DNA of 6,187 bases from UBA11858 sp964589145 (GTDB lineage Bacteria; Chloroflexota; Anaerolineae; Anaerolineales; UBA11858), in contig CAZPSL010000086.1 of NCBI GenBank assembly GCA_964589145.1, positions 1 to 6,187 of the forward strand. The letters are read 5' to 3'. Below the pieces are notes generated by a model, which was given only the letters and a program-made list of their open reading frames with translations, searched no databases and was not told the origin of the DNA. How positions within the stretch are numbered: the first letter of the stretch is position 1; each line of letters starts with the position of its first letter. A program made the position numbers and the translations under genes. Below are positions 1 to 5,795 of the stretch, in pieces.

Positions 1-57
1 TTCGGGATGCGTCTCAACGCCGCCGAAAACCCCGACCAGGTCCCCACCTGCCCCTAG
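1..57 (+). CDS. 3' end of an unidentified protein gene (partial)
   Basis: The window opens inside a frame that reads 18 codons and stops at TAG (55-57); the peptide ends ...AENPDQVPTCP. Nearly every third base is C or G, as in the other genes here, while the other two + frames run on into the spacer with no such bias. That is why I take this frame as coding. The tail is too short to assign a family. It lies on the same strand as the SDR and enoyl-CoA hydratase genes, so it may belong to the same acyl-CoA metabolism cluster, but a repeat-filled 360-nt gap separates it from them, so co-transcription is not assured. Confidence 0.5.
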   Translation, partial: FGMRLNAAENPDQVPTCP

Positions 58-155
58 AACCTATCCGAAAAACCGCTATGTAACAACCCAGATTCGTTTT
101 TACATGCTGTGGTGACATTTCCCCCACCCCAACCCCTCCCCGCCCTCACCCCTGG

Positions 156-178
156 CCCCTCTCCCTTCGGGAGAGGGG
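156..178. repeat. Perfect 10-bp-arm GC hairpin in copy A
   Basis: The arms CCCCTCTCCC (156-165) and GGGAGAGGGG (169-178) are perfectly complementary around a TTC loop. The matching hairpin in copy B (4412-4434) differs by a T-A to C-G change that preserves the pair. There is no T-run after it on either strand, so it is not a canonical intrinsic terminator, though a stem this stable could slow polymerase or block exonucleases. Confidence 0.7.
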
Positions 179-215
179 AAACAAAGCGGAAATTTGGGGA
201 GGGGCAGCGAAAAGT

Positions 216-254
216 GTGCTGTTGTCGGCGCACAAAGTGCGCCGACAACAGCAC
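216..254. repeat. Perfect 18-bp-arm inverted repeat
   Basis: The arms 216-233 and 237-254 are exact reverse complements separated by AAA, giving a very stable stem. The right arm contains the GACAACAGC module shared with the spacer at 4448-4456. The left arm lies in the stretch that copy B lacks. In copy B the same module folds instead as a 6-bp stem (4443-4448 with 4453-4458). No T-tract follows, so the role is unknown. Confidence 0.7.
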
Positions 255-262
255 GACCACAC

Positions 263-290
263 ATCCCCCCTTCCTTGGGGAAGGGGGGAT
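263..290. repeat. Perfect 12-bp-arm hairpin, ATCCCCCC/GGGGGGAT type
   Basis: The arms ATCCCCCCTTCC (263-274) and GGAAGGGGGGAT (279-290) pair completely around TTGG. It is the third strong stem in a row within copy A. The counterpart in copy B (from 4467) is degenerate, with ATCCCCCC followed by a T-run and an imperfect G-rich arm. It is a structural module of the repeat; termination is possible but not shown. Confidence 0.65.
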
Positions 291-307
291 ACAGGGGGGA
301 TGGGGAA

Positions 308-368
308 CACGCCATACGAATATGCTTGTAGCAACACATCTTCTTGAACTTTTGGATAAACGCCTAGC
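308..368. other. Spacer before the SDR gene, weak promoter-like sequence only
   Basis: This AT-richer stretch lies between the composite repeat and the palindrome. The best + strand promoter candidate is TTGAAC (344-349) with TAGCAT (365-370), but the 15-nt spacing is short and the -10 box runs into the palindrome, so I rate it weak. No coding frame is supported here. Confidence 0.3.
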
Positions 369-401
369 ATGACTGGCAGTCCTGACAGGACTGCCAGTCA
401 T
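369..401. repeat. 33-bp perfect palindrome, copy 1 (upstream of SDR)
   Basis: The 16-nt arms 369-384 and 386-401 are exact reverse complements around a single central A. The inner 14-nt arm GACTGGCAGTCCTG is identical to that of the palindrome at 1995-2027. The central A here is T there, as expected for the opposite orientation. It ends 16 nt before the SDR start codon. It could be an operator or an mRNA leader stem, or a dispersed REP-like repeat. The near-identical second copy in front of an unrelated gene favours a dispersed element. Confidence 0.85.
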
Positions 402-417
402 AAAACGGACGACTCCC

Positions 418-1083
418 ATGCCAGATTTCTCCGACAAAATCATCCTGATCGCCGGTGCCGGGCGGAGCCTCGGACGGGAACTCGCGGCGGGTTTCGCCGC
501 CCAGGGGGGAATCCTGATCCTGAACGACCTGACCCCCGTCGCTCTCGACCGCACCCTAGCGGCCCTCCGCCCCCTGGGGGGACGGGCGCAGCCCTATGTC
601 GCCGACATTGCCAGCAAACTGGCGTTGCAGACCATGCTCAACACCATCGTGGACGACTACGGACGCATTGACATCCTGATCAACTGCACCGCCGCCGACC
701 CGCGCGACCCCCTGCTCGACCTTGACGAGTGGCACTGGCGGCGCACCCTCGACCTCAACCTGACCGGCCCCTTCCTGCTGATGCAGTCGGTGGCGCGCAT
801 CATGCGGGCGCAGGGCGGCGGTGCGATCCTCAGCGTGATTGAACTGGCGGGCAGCACCCCCGCCGCCGTTCCTGGCAGGATGGGGCTGATGGGGCTGACC
901 CGTTCCGCCGCGCCCGAACTGATGGCGTATAATATCCGCATCAACGCCCTTTGTGCTGGCTGCCCCGAAGCGGAACCCCGCCCCGATTTGCCCTCCTCCC
1001 TTGCGGAGCGGGCGCTGGCGCTCTGCGCAGCGGATTCCGCCGAGACGGGCAAAATCATCTCGTTGGGGCAGGCTCGAAGTTGA
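418..1083 (+). CDS. SDR-family protein lacking the catalytic Ser/Tyr/Lys
   Basis: This 221-aa protein has the classical short-chain dehydrogenase/reductase fold in order. There is a glycine-rich turn (AGAGRSLG, residues 12-19), an acidic residue after strand 2 (D37, usually NAD(H)-preferring) and D63 near the adenine site. NCTA (89-92) replaces NNAG. The active-site Asn is kept in LDLNLTG (N114). The rest of the catalytic set is gone: aligned on AG (144-145) and GLTRS (159-163), the Ser position is E142, Tyr is A150 and Lys is R154. The substrate loop after residue 181 is about 20 residues shorter than usual, so the protein is shorter than the family's 245-260 aa. The end (ETGKIISLG) still matches the usual TGQ-VDGG strand. 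It probably does not catalyse normal SDR redox chemistry. It may bind a nucleotide or an acyl-CoA partner, or be decaying; the open frame and strong GC3 argue for a maintained gene. The start is the first ATG after an in-frame stop at 370-372, with only a weak GGA (407-409) upstream. The hydratase gene follows after 90 nt on the same strand. Confidence 0.85.
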   Translation: MPDFSDKIILIAGAGRSLGRELAAGFAAQGGILILNDLTPVALDRTLAALRPLGGRAQPYVADIASKLALQTMLNTIVDDYGRIDILINCTAADPRDPLLDLDEWHWRRTLDLNLTGPFLLMQSVARIMRAQGGGAILSVIELAGSTPAAVPGRMGLMGLTRSAAPELMAYNIRINALCAGCPEAEPRPDLPSSLAERALALCAADSAETGKIISLGQARS

Positions 1084-1145
1084 AGGTTGAAAGTTACAGG
1101 TTGCAGGTTGGCAAACCTGCAACCTGCAACCTGTAACCTGCAACC
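1077..1145. repeat. Heptanucleotide array with dyad symmetry overlapping the SDR stop
   Basis: Five consecutive 7-mers of the form aRGTTgM run from 1077 to 1111. After one base, four and a half 7-mers in the opposite sense (consensus CAACCTG) run from 1113 to 1145. The two halves form an inverted repeat with perfect 18-nt arms (1093-1110 and 1120-1137) and a 9-nt spacer. The first heptad contains the TGA stop of the SDR gene (1081-1083), so the repeat reaches into the coding region. It resembles the short tandemly repeated heptanucleotides known from filamentous cyanobacteria. It may also form a hairpin in the SDR-hydratase transcript. No T-run follows. Confidence 0.8.
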
Positions 1146-1173
1146 ATCTTGAAACAATCCATCGGAGTTCCCC

Positions 1174-1947
1174 ATGTCCTACGAAAACATCCTCACCGAA
1201 ACCCATGACCGGGTTGGGCTGATTCGGCTCAACCGTCCCAAAGCGCTGAACGCCCTCAACCCCGCGCTGCTCCGCGAGTTGATGGACGCGCTCGAAACCT
1301 TCGATGCCGATGACAGCATCGGTGCGATGGTCATCACCGGCAGCGACAAAGCCTTCGCCGCCGGTGCCGACATCACCGAGATGGCAAACGCCTCGGTGGT
1401 GGAGATGCTCAAAAGCGACTTCATCCCCCTGTTTGCCCGCATCCGCGCCATCAAAAAACCGATCATCGCCGCTGTTTCGGGATGGGCGCTGGGCGGCGGC
1501 TGCGAGTTGGCGATGTCCTGCGACATGATCGTGGCTTCCGAGCGGGCGCGCTTCGGGCAGCCGGAGATCAACCTGGGCATCATCCCCGGTGCGGGCGGCA
1601 CGCAGCGGCTCACCCTGGCGGTGGGCAAAGCCCTGGCGATGGAGATGGTGCTCAACAACCGCACTCTCACCGCCGAAGAAGCCCTGCACTACGGACTGGT
1701 CAACCACGTTGCGCCGGTGGATGCCTACCTGGAAAAAGCCCTCAAACTGGCCGCCGAAATCGCCGCCCGCGCCCCGCTGGCGGTGCAATTTGCCAAAGAA
1801 GCGGTCAACAAAGCCTTTGAACTCCCCCTCGCCGAGGGGCTGGAAGCGGAACGCCGCGCCTTTTACGCCCTCTTCGCCACCGAAGACCAGAAAGAAGGCA
1901 TGATGGCGTTTCTCGAAAAGCGCCCCCCCGAGTGGAAGGGAAAGTGA
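1174..1947 (+). CDS. Enoyl-CoA hydratase (crotonase family)
   Basis: At 257 aa this is full length for a single-domain crotonase. It should hydrate trans-2-enoyl-CoA to 3-hydroxyacyl-CoA in the cytoplasm, in beta-oxidation or butyryl-CoA-type metabolism. FAAGADI (61-67) and GGGCELAMSCD (107-117) supply the oxyanion hole, with A65 and G108 equivalent to rat enzyme A98 and G141. Both catalytic glutamates are present: E111 and E131 (FGQPEINLG), equivalent to rat E144 and E164. IPGAGGTQRL (137-146) is the usual helix cap after the second Glu. Two catalytic Glu favour hydratase over isomerase or hydrolase members. The start has a good ribosome site, GGAG at 1164-1167 with a 6-nt spacer. The preceding SDR-like gene is 90 nt upstream on the same strand, so the two may be co-transcribed across the heptad array. 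Chain-length preference and whether the enzyme is a crotonase in the strict sense cannot be read from sequence. Confidence 0.95.
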   Translation: MSYENILTETHDRVGLIRLNRPKALNALNPALLRELMDALETFDADDSIGAMVITGSDKAFAAGADITEMANASVVEMLKSDFIPLFARIRAIKKPIIAAVSGWALGGGCELAMSCDMIVASERARFGQPEINLGIIPGAGGTQRLTLAVGKALAMEMVLNNRTLTAEEALHYGLVNHVAPVDAYLEKALKLAAEIAARAPLAVQFAKEAVNKAFELPLAEGLEAERRAFYALFATEDQKEGMMAFLEKRPPEWKGK

Positions 1948-1954
1948 CTCCATC

Positions 1955-1987
1955 AGACGTCACAGGCCTTGGAGACCTTTGACGTCT
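1955..1987. repeat. Imperfect palindrome after the hydratase gene
   Basis: Bases 1955-1969 pair with 1973-1987 around a 3-nt loop, with 13 of 15 positions complementary (mismatches at 1963/1979 and 1967/1975). The outer AGACGTCA/TGACGTCT is perfect. It begins 7 nt after the hydratase stop codon. No T-tract follows, so it is at best a non-canonical terminator or a 3'-end stabiliser. The lack of sequence relation to the palindrome 7 nt further on suggests two different repeat families side by side. Confidence 0.65.
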
Positions 1988-1994
1988 CGGACCG

Positions 1995-2027
1995 ACGACT
2001 GGCAGTCCTGTCAGGACTGCCAGTCGT
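1995..2027. repeat. 33-bp perfect palindrome, copy 2 (upstream of ftsK)
   Basis: The arms 1995-2010 and 2012-2027 are exact reverse complements around a central T. The inner 14-nt arm is identical to that at 371-384. The second base pair from the outside is C-G here and T-A in copy 1, a paired change that keeps the symmetry. It ends 26 nt before the ftsK start codon, and its last base is the first base of the in-frame TAA (2027-2029) that closes the ftsK frame upstream. Confidence 0.85.
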
Positions 2028-2053
2028 AACCCGAAAGTCATCCCGCCAAACCC

Positions 2054-4252
2054 ATGCCTGCCAAAAAATCCCCCGCTCCCCCGCCTGAACCCGCCGAAGC
2101 CTCCTCCGAGCGGCTGCTTTCCCTCGTGCTGCGCTTCGAGCGGTTCGCCTGGGACGCCGCCGGGGTGTTCCTGCTTGCCGTCTCGCTGATGACGCTGGTC
2201 GCCCTGCTCATCCCCTCGCTGGCGGACGGCGCGCTGCTCACCCTGTGGACGGATTTCCTGCGCCGCTGGTTTGGCTGGGGCGCGTTGATGATCGTCGCCG
2301 TGCTGGGCGCGCTGGGGCTGGCGATGCTCCGCCGCCGCATGGACGATCTCTCCGAGGTGCGCTGGGGACGCGTTTTCGCGCTGGAAGGGGCGGCCTTCAC
2401 CCTGCTGCCGCTGCTCTCCCTGCTGGGCGGCTACTCCCTGGAGCGCGCCGAGGCCGGGCTGGACGGCGGGCAAATCGGCTGGGGACTGGCAACCCTGCTG
2501 GGGTTCGTCTTCCCGCAGGCGGTTTCCATCGTGCTGCTTTCGGGGCTGTTCGCGATTTTCCTGATCCCCGGGCTGGGGCTGACCGGCTGGATGCGCCGCA
2601 CTGCCGACCGCCTTCAGGGAACGGGACAGCCCCTCGCTGTGGAGGATTTAACGGAACCCGCCATCAGTGTTGCACCCGCCGAGGGGACGGAACCTCCCCC
2701 GAAACCGGCGCGGGATTCCGCCAAAAAACGGACGCGTCTCGCCCCGGAGTACCGCAAGCAATTCAAGATCGAGCCGAAAACCGAGCGTCCCGCCAATCCC
2801 CCGCCCCGCGATGACCGTCTGCCCCCGCTGGATTTGCTGGTCGCCGAGCGCTCCGCCCGCCCCGATCAGCGGCACATCAACCAGCGGGCGGGGCTGATCG
2901 AGCAAACCCTGGCGGAGTTCGGCGTGCCCGCCAAGGTGGTCGGTTTTCAGGTCGGGCCGACGGTTACGCAGTTCGCCGTCGAGCCGGGCTTCATCGAAAA
3001 GCCGGGCGCCACCGAGGACGAGATCGCCCGCCTGCGCAAGGTGCGGGTTTCGCAAATCGTCAACCTGCGGCGCGACCTGGCGCTGGCGCTCTCGGCGGAG
3101 CGGCTGCGCGTACAGGCCCCCGTGCCGGGGCGTCCCTACATCGGCATCGAGGTGCCCAACCGCAAATCGGCGGTGGTGCGCCTGCGCCCGATTTTGGAGA
3201 CCGAGGCGTTTTACAAGGTCGGCTCACCGCTGGCGATTGCCCTGGGGCGCAACGTCTCCGGCGAACCGGTGGTCGCTGACCTGGCGGCGATGCCCCACCT
3301 GCTGATTGCGGGCACCACCGGCTCGGGAAAATCGGTGTGCATCGCGGCGTTCACCACCTGCCTGGCGATGAACAACACCCCCGAAGACCTGCGTCTGGTG
3401 ATGATTGACCCCAAGATGGTGGAACTGGTGCGCTTCAACGGTCTGCCGCACCTTTACGGCAAGGTGGAAACCGATATGGAGCGCATCCTGGGCGTGCTCC
3501 GCTGGGTGGTGGCGGAGATGGATCGCCGCTACATGGCGCTGGAGCAGGCGCGCGCCCGCAACATTGACACTTACAACCGCAAAGCCCGCCGCCGCAAGGA
3601 TGCCGAGACCATGCCGCGCATTGTGGTGATGATTGACGAACTGGCCGATTTGATGATGTCCGCCCCCGAAGTGACCGAGCACAGCCTGGTGCGGCTGGCG
3701 CAGATGGCGCGGGCGGTGGGCATCCATCTGGTGGTGGCGACCCAGCGCCCCAGCACCGATGTGGTGACTGGGCTGATCAAGGCCAATTTTCCGGCGCGGA
3801 TGTCGTTTGCGGTGGCCTCCTCGGTGGATTCGCGGGTGATTTTGGATACGCCGGGGGCGGAGCATCTGCTGGGGCGCGGCGATATGCTCTTTTTGCCGCC
3901 CGAAGCCGCCGCGCCGGTGCGCGTTCAGGGCGTTTGGGTCACCGATCAGGAAGTCGAGCGGGTGATCACCTTCTGGCAGAAGACGTACCGGATGGATGAC
4001 GCCGAACCGCCTCCCTGGGAGCAGATGCTGGAAGAGGAAGCCGTGCTCGCCGACCGTGACGAACTGGTGGAAAAGGCCATCGAACTGGTCGCCCGCACGC
4101 AGCGCGCCAGTGCGTCCATGCTGCAACGCCAGTTGCGGATCGGCTACCCGCGCGCTTCCCGCCTGATGGATGAACTGGAGGAGTTGGGGATTGTCGGCCC
4201 CTCCCAGGGCGGCGGGCGCGAGCGTGAAGTGCTGATTGAGCCGCCGGAGTAG
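2054..4252 (+). CDS. ftsK: DNA translocase FtsK/SpoIIIE
   Basis: This 732-aa membrane-anchored ATPase pumps double-stranded DNA through the closing septum and aligns chromosome termini during division. Four hydrophobic segments (about residues 35-54, 73-92, 107-126 and 143-172) form the N-terminal anchor. A short Pro/charged linker (about 185-255) leads into the alpha and RecA-like beta motor domains (about 256-645). The Walker A is GTTGSGKS (420-427, K426) and the Walker B is VVMIDEL (524-530, D528/E529). Family blocks DPKMVEL (452-458), ATQRPSTDVV (562-571) and GRGDMLF (607-613) are intact. Residues 667-728 form the winged-helix gamma domain, which in characterised relatives reads polar DNA motifs and contacts XerD. 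The short linker is closer to SpoIIIE than to E. coli FtsK. ATG 2054 is the only usable start after the stop at 2027-2029, and no clear Shine-Dalgarno sequence precedes it. Two palindromes separate it from the hydratase gene, and nothing upstream suggests it shares that gene's role. Confidence 0.96.
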   Translation: MPAKKSPAPPPEPAEASSERLLSLVLRFERFAWDAAGVFLLAVSLMTLVALLIPSLADGALLTLWTDFLRRWFGWGALMIVAVLGALGLAMLRRRMDDLSEVRWGRVFALEGAAFTLLPLLSLLGGYSLERAEAGLDGGQIGWGLATLLGFVFPQAVSIVLLSGLFAIFLIPGLGLTGWMRRTADRLQGTGQPLAVEDLTEPAISVAPAEGTEPPPKPARDSAKKRTRLAPEYRKQFKIEPKTERPANPPPRDDRLPPLDLLVAERSARPDQRHINQRAGLIEQTLAEFGVPAKVVGFQVGPTVTQFAVEPGFIEKPGATEDEIARLRKVRVSQIVNLRRDLALALSAERLRVQAPVPGRPYIGIEVPNRKSAVVRLRPILETEAFYKVGSPLAIALGRNVSGEPVVADLAAMPHLLIAGTTGSGKSVCIAAFTTCLAMNNTPEDLRLVMIDPKMVELVRFNGLPHLYGKVETDMERILGVLRWVVAEMDRRYMALEQARARNIDTYNRKARRRKDAETMPRIVVMIDELADLMMSAPEVTEHSLVRLAQMARAVGIHLVVATQRPSTDVVTGLIKANFPARMSFAVASSVDSRVILDTPGAEHLLGRGDMLFLPPEAAAPVRVQGVWVTDQEVERVITFWQKTYRMDDAEPPPWEQMLEEEAVLADRDELVEKAIELVARTQRASASMLQRQLRIGYPRASRLMDELEELGIVGPSQGGGREREVLIEPPE

Positions 4253-4314
4253 TTCTCTGCCTGAGCCGCGGACAAGCCAGATGGTGCTATCCGGGGAACA
4301 CGAATACAACAAAT

Positions 4315-4353
4315 GGGACGAATATCACGAATTTTTGTCGTGATATTCGTCCC
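4315..4353. terminator. Perfect 16-bp-arm hairpin after ftsK, possible terminator
   Basis: GGGACGAATATCACGA (4315-4330) and its exact complement (4338-4353) flank the loop ATTTTTG, 62 nt after the ftsK stop. It lies between two convergent genes, where a stem working on both strands would be useful, but neither side has a T-run, so this is not a classical intrinsic terminator. CGAATA-type words also occur just outside the stem (4301-4307, and inverted at 4366-4372), suggesting a larger repeat unit. Confidence 0.45.
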
Positions 4354-4395
4354 GTTCGCGGATGTTCGTATTGCAGATCCTGTTGTAGACTTTTC

Positions 4396-4506
4396 TATCC
4401 CCCACCCCTGACCCCTCCCCCTGAGGGGGAGGGGAACCACTTGCGCTGACAACAGCGCTACAGCATATCCCCCCTTTTTTGAGGAGGGGCACAGGGGAAT
4501 GGGGAA
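4396..4506. repeat. Composite C-run/G-run intergenic repeat, copy B
   Basis: This is the shorter relative of the repeat at 121-307, in the same orientation. It holds a perfect 10-bp-arm hairpin (CCCCTCCCCC at 4412-4421, complement at 4425-4434, loop TGA) and a 6-bp stem (4443-4448 with 4453-4458, loop ACAA). These are followed by ATCCCCCC, a T-run and G-rich blocks. It ends 2 nt from the stop codon of the convergent dehydrogenase gene, so it would be transcribed as the first 3' sequence of that mRNA and may help end or protect transcripts from both sides. Confidence 0.75.
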
Positions 4507-4508
4507 AA

Positions 4509-5795
4509 TTAAATCCAGCCCCGCAGTTCCATCGCCTTGACAACCTTCTCGATGGCGACCATGTAGGCTGCGTCGCGCATGTAAACGCCCTCGCGCTGCG
4601 ACATCGCCAGCACGTCACCGAAGGCGACCGTCATCTTGTCATCCAGCCGCTTGAGCACTTCTTCCTTGCTCCAGTAGAAGTTCATATCGTTCTGCACGGC
4701 CTCGAAGTAGGAGACGGTCACGCCGCCAGCGTTGCACAGGAAATCGGGGATGTTGAAGATGCCGCGGGATTTGAGCACCTCGTCGGCTTCGGGGGTGGTC
4801 GGCCCGTTGGCGCCCTCGGCGAGGATCTTCACCCGGTCGCTGATGCGCTGTACGGTTTCGGCGTTTACCTGCCCTTCCAGCGCGGCGGGAATCAGTACGT
4901 CCACGTCCTTGCTGATCCAGGCGTCGGCATCCTCGATCTGGTATCCGGCTTCCACGGCCTTGTCCTTGTCAATGGAGCCGTAGATGTCGGTGATGGATTG
5001 CAGGAAGTGGGGGTCAATCCCGTCAGGGTGGCTGACGGTGTAAGGGCAGTGGTCGTCGCGGTCCCAATAGGAGACGCAGGCGACCTTGCCGCCCAACTGC
5101 TCGATGAATCCGATGGCAGCATACTGAGCCACGTTACCGAAGCCCTGGATGGCTGCCACCGATTTGGTGGAATCCATGCCGAGGTGCTTCATCGCCTCGC
5201 GGACGGTGTAGATTACCCCAAAGCCGGTGGCCTCCGTCCGTCCCAGGGAGCCGCCGCCGCCCAGGGGTTTACCGGTGATCACGCCGGGGGTGTATTCGCC
5301 AACCAGTTTGGAGTATTCATCCATCATCCAGCCCATCATCTGGGGGTTGGTGCCCACATCCGGGGCGGGGACATCCTGGCGGGGGCCGATGTTGCGGTAC
5401 ATCTGACCGATCCAGCCGCGGCACAAGCGTTCCTTTTCTGCCATCGAGAGGGTGGACGGGTCCACCGGGACGCCGCCCTTGCCGCCGCCCAGGGGGATGT
5501 CGGCGACCGCGCATTTCCAGGTCATCCACATTGCCAGGGCACGCACGGTATCGAGGGTTTCGCTGGGGTGGAAGCGGATGCCGCCCTTCGAGGGGCCGCG
5601 GGCGTCGCTGTGCTGGATGCGAAAGCCGGTGAAAACGCGGATGCTGCCGTCATCCATCCGCACCGGAATTTGGAACTTGAACTCACGGGTCGGCCAGCGC
5701 AGCATCTCCGCCACCTGCGGGTCGAGATTGAGCATTTCGGCCACATGGTCGAACTGCGCCTGCGCCATTTTGAAAGCGTTGATGTTTTCAGTCAT
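4509..5795 (-). CDS. gdhA: Glutamate dehydrogenase (Glu/Leu/Phe/Val dehydrogenase family)
   Basis: The 428-aa product matches the small hexameric class of about 410-450 aa. It interconverts glutamate and 2-oxoglutarate plus ammonium with NAD(P)(H) in the cytoplasm. Substrate and catalytic residues align with Clostridium symbiosum GDH: K70 (PSKGGIRF) with K89, K94 with K113, K106 (GGGKGG) with K125, D146 (PAPDVGT) with D165, and S362 (GGVTVSYFE) probably with S380. The Rossmann turn is GFGNVA (218-223). LAEGANGPTTPEAD (325-338) and IPDFLCNAGG (349-358) are family signatures. After strand 2 the region 242-260 (VSYWDRDD...PDG) is longer than in many relatives and has no acidic residue directly after VS, so NAD versus NADP is unclear. 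I chose ATG at 5795 because AAGGAGT lies upstream and the protein starts as relatives do. The frame stays open to a TTG at 5930, but that part lies in the structured leader. A leucine or phenylalanine dehydrogenase is less likely given these residues and the length. Confidence 0.93.
   Translation of the reverse strand: MTENINAFKMAQAQFDHVAEMLNLDPQVAEMLRWPTREFKFQIPVRMDDGSIRVFTGFRIQHSDARGPSKGGIRFHPSETLDTVRALAMWMTWKCAVADIPLGGGKGGVPVDPSTLSMAEKERLCRGWIGQMYRNIGPRQDVPAPDVGTNPQMMGWMMDEYSKLVGEYTPGVITGKPLGGGGSLGRTEATGFGVIYTVREAMKHLGMDSTKSVAAIQGFGNVAQYAAIGFIEQLGGKVACVSYWDRDDHCPYTVSHPDGIDPHFLQSITDIYGSIDKDKAVEAGYQIEDADAWISKDVDVLIPAALEGQVNAETVQRISDRVKILAEGANGPTTPEADEVLKSRGIFNIPDFLCNAGGVTVSYFEAVQNDMNFYWSKEEVLKRLDDKMTVAFGDVLAMSQREGVYMRDAAYMVAIEKVVKAMELRGWI

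Larger units (their letters stand above)
121..307. repeat. Composite C-run/G-run intergenic repeat, copy A
   Basis: The element starts with C-rich blocks and ends with G-rich blocks. It shares three modules with the spacer at 4399-4506. Bases 143-180 match 4399-4436 at 32 of 38 positions. GACAACAGC followed by ATCCCCCCTT recurs with identical 19-nt spacing (244/263 here, 4448/4467 there). The closing ACAGGGG...ATGGGGAA block recurs at 291-307 and 4491-4506. Copy A carries about 55 extra bases between the first two modules. No frame here has coding character. It looks like a dispersed non-coding repeat family. No transposase is visible, and I cannot tell whether it is mobile or merely amplified. 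Confidence 0.75.

Noticed and set aside
121..401. CRISPR array or attachment site
   Set aside because: The repeated blocks are differently sized hairpins with no regular repeat-spacer period, and there are no cas genes, integrase or tRNA nearby.
418..1083. SDR gene as a pseudogene
   Set aside because: There is no frameshift or internal stop, GC3 is high throughout, and cofactor-site residues are kept. Loss of catalytic residues alone fits a non-catalytic family member equally well.
1093..1137. Inverted heptads as an intrinsic terminator
   Set aside because: The stem is not followed by a T-run. It continues into further heptads and then the hydratase ribosome site.
556..1953. Long open frame on the minus strand (465 codons)
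   Set aside because: It runs antisense across the SDR and hydratase genes and the repeat between them. Its composition is the Gly/Arg/His-rich pattern of a GC-rich shadow frame, and it has no recognisable domain, whereas the + strand frames carry clear family motifs.
3224..4312. 362-codon minus-strand frame opposite ftsK
   Set aside because: It is antisense to the motor and gamma domains of the translocase, with His-rich shadow composition and no motif.
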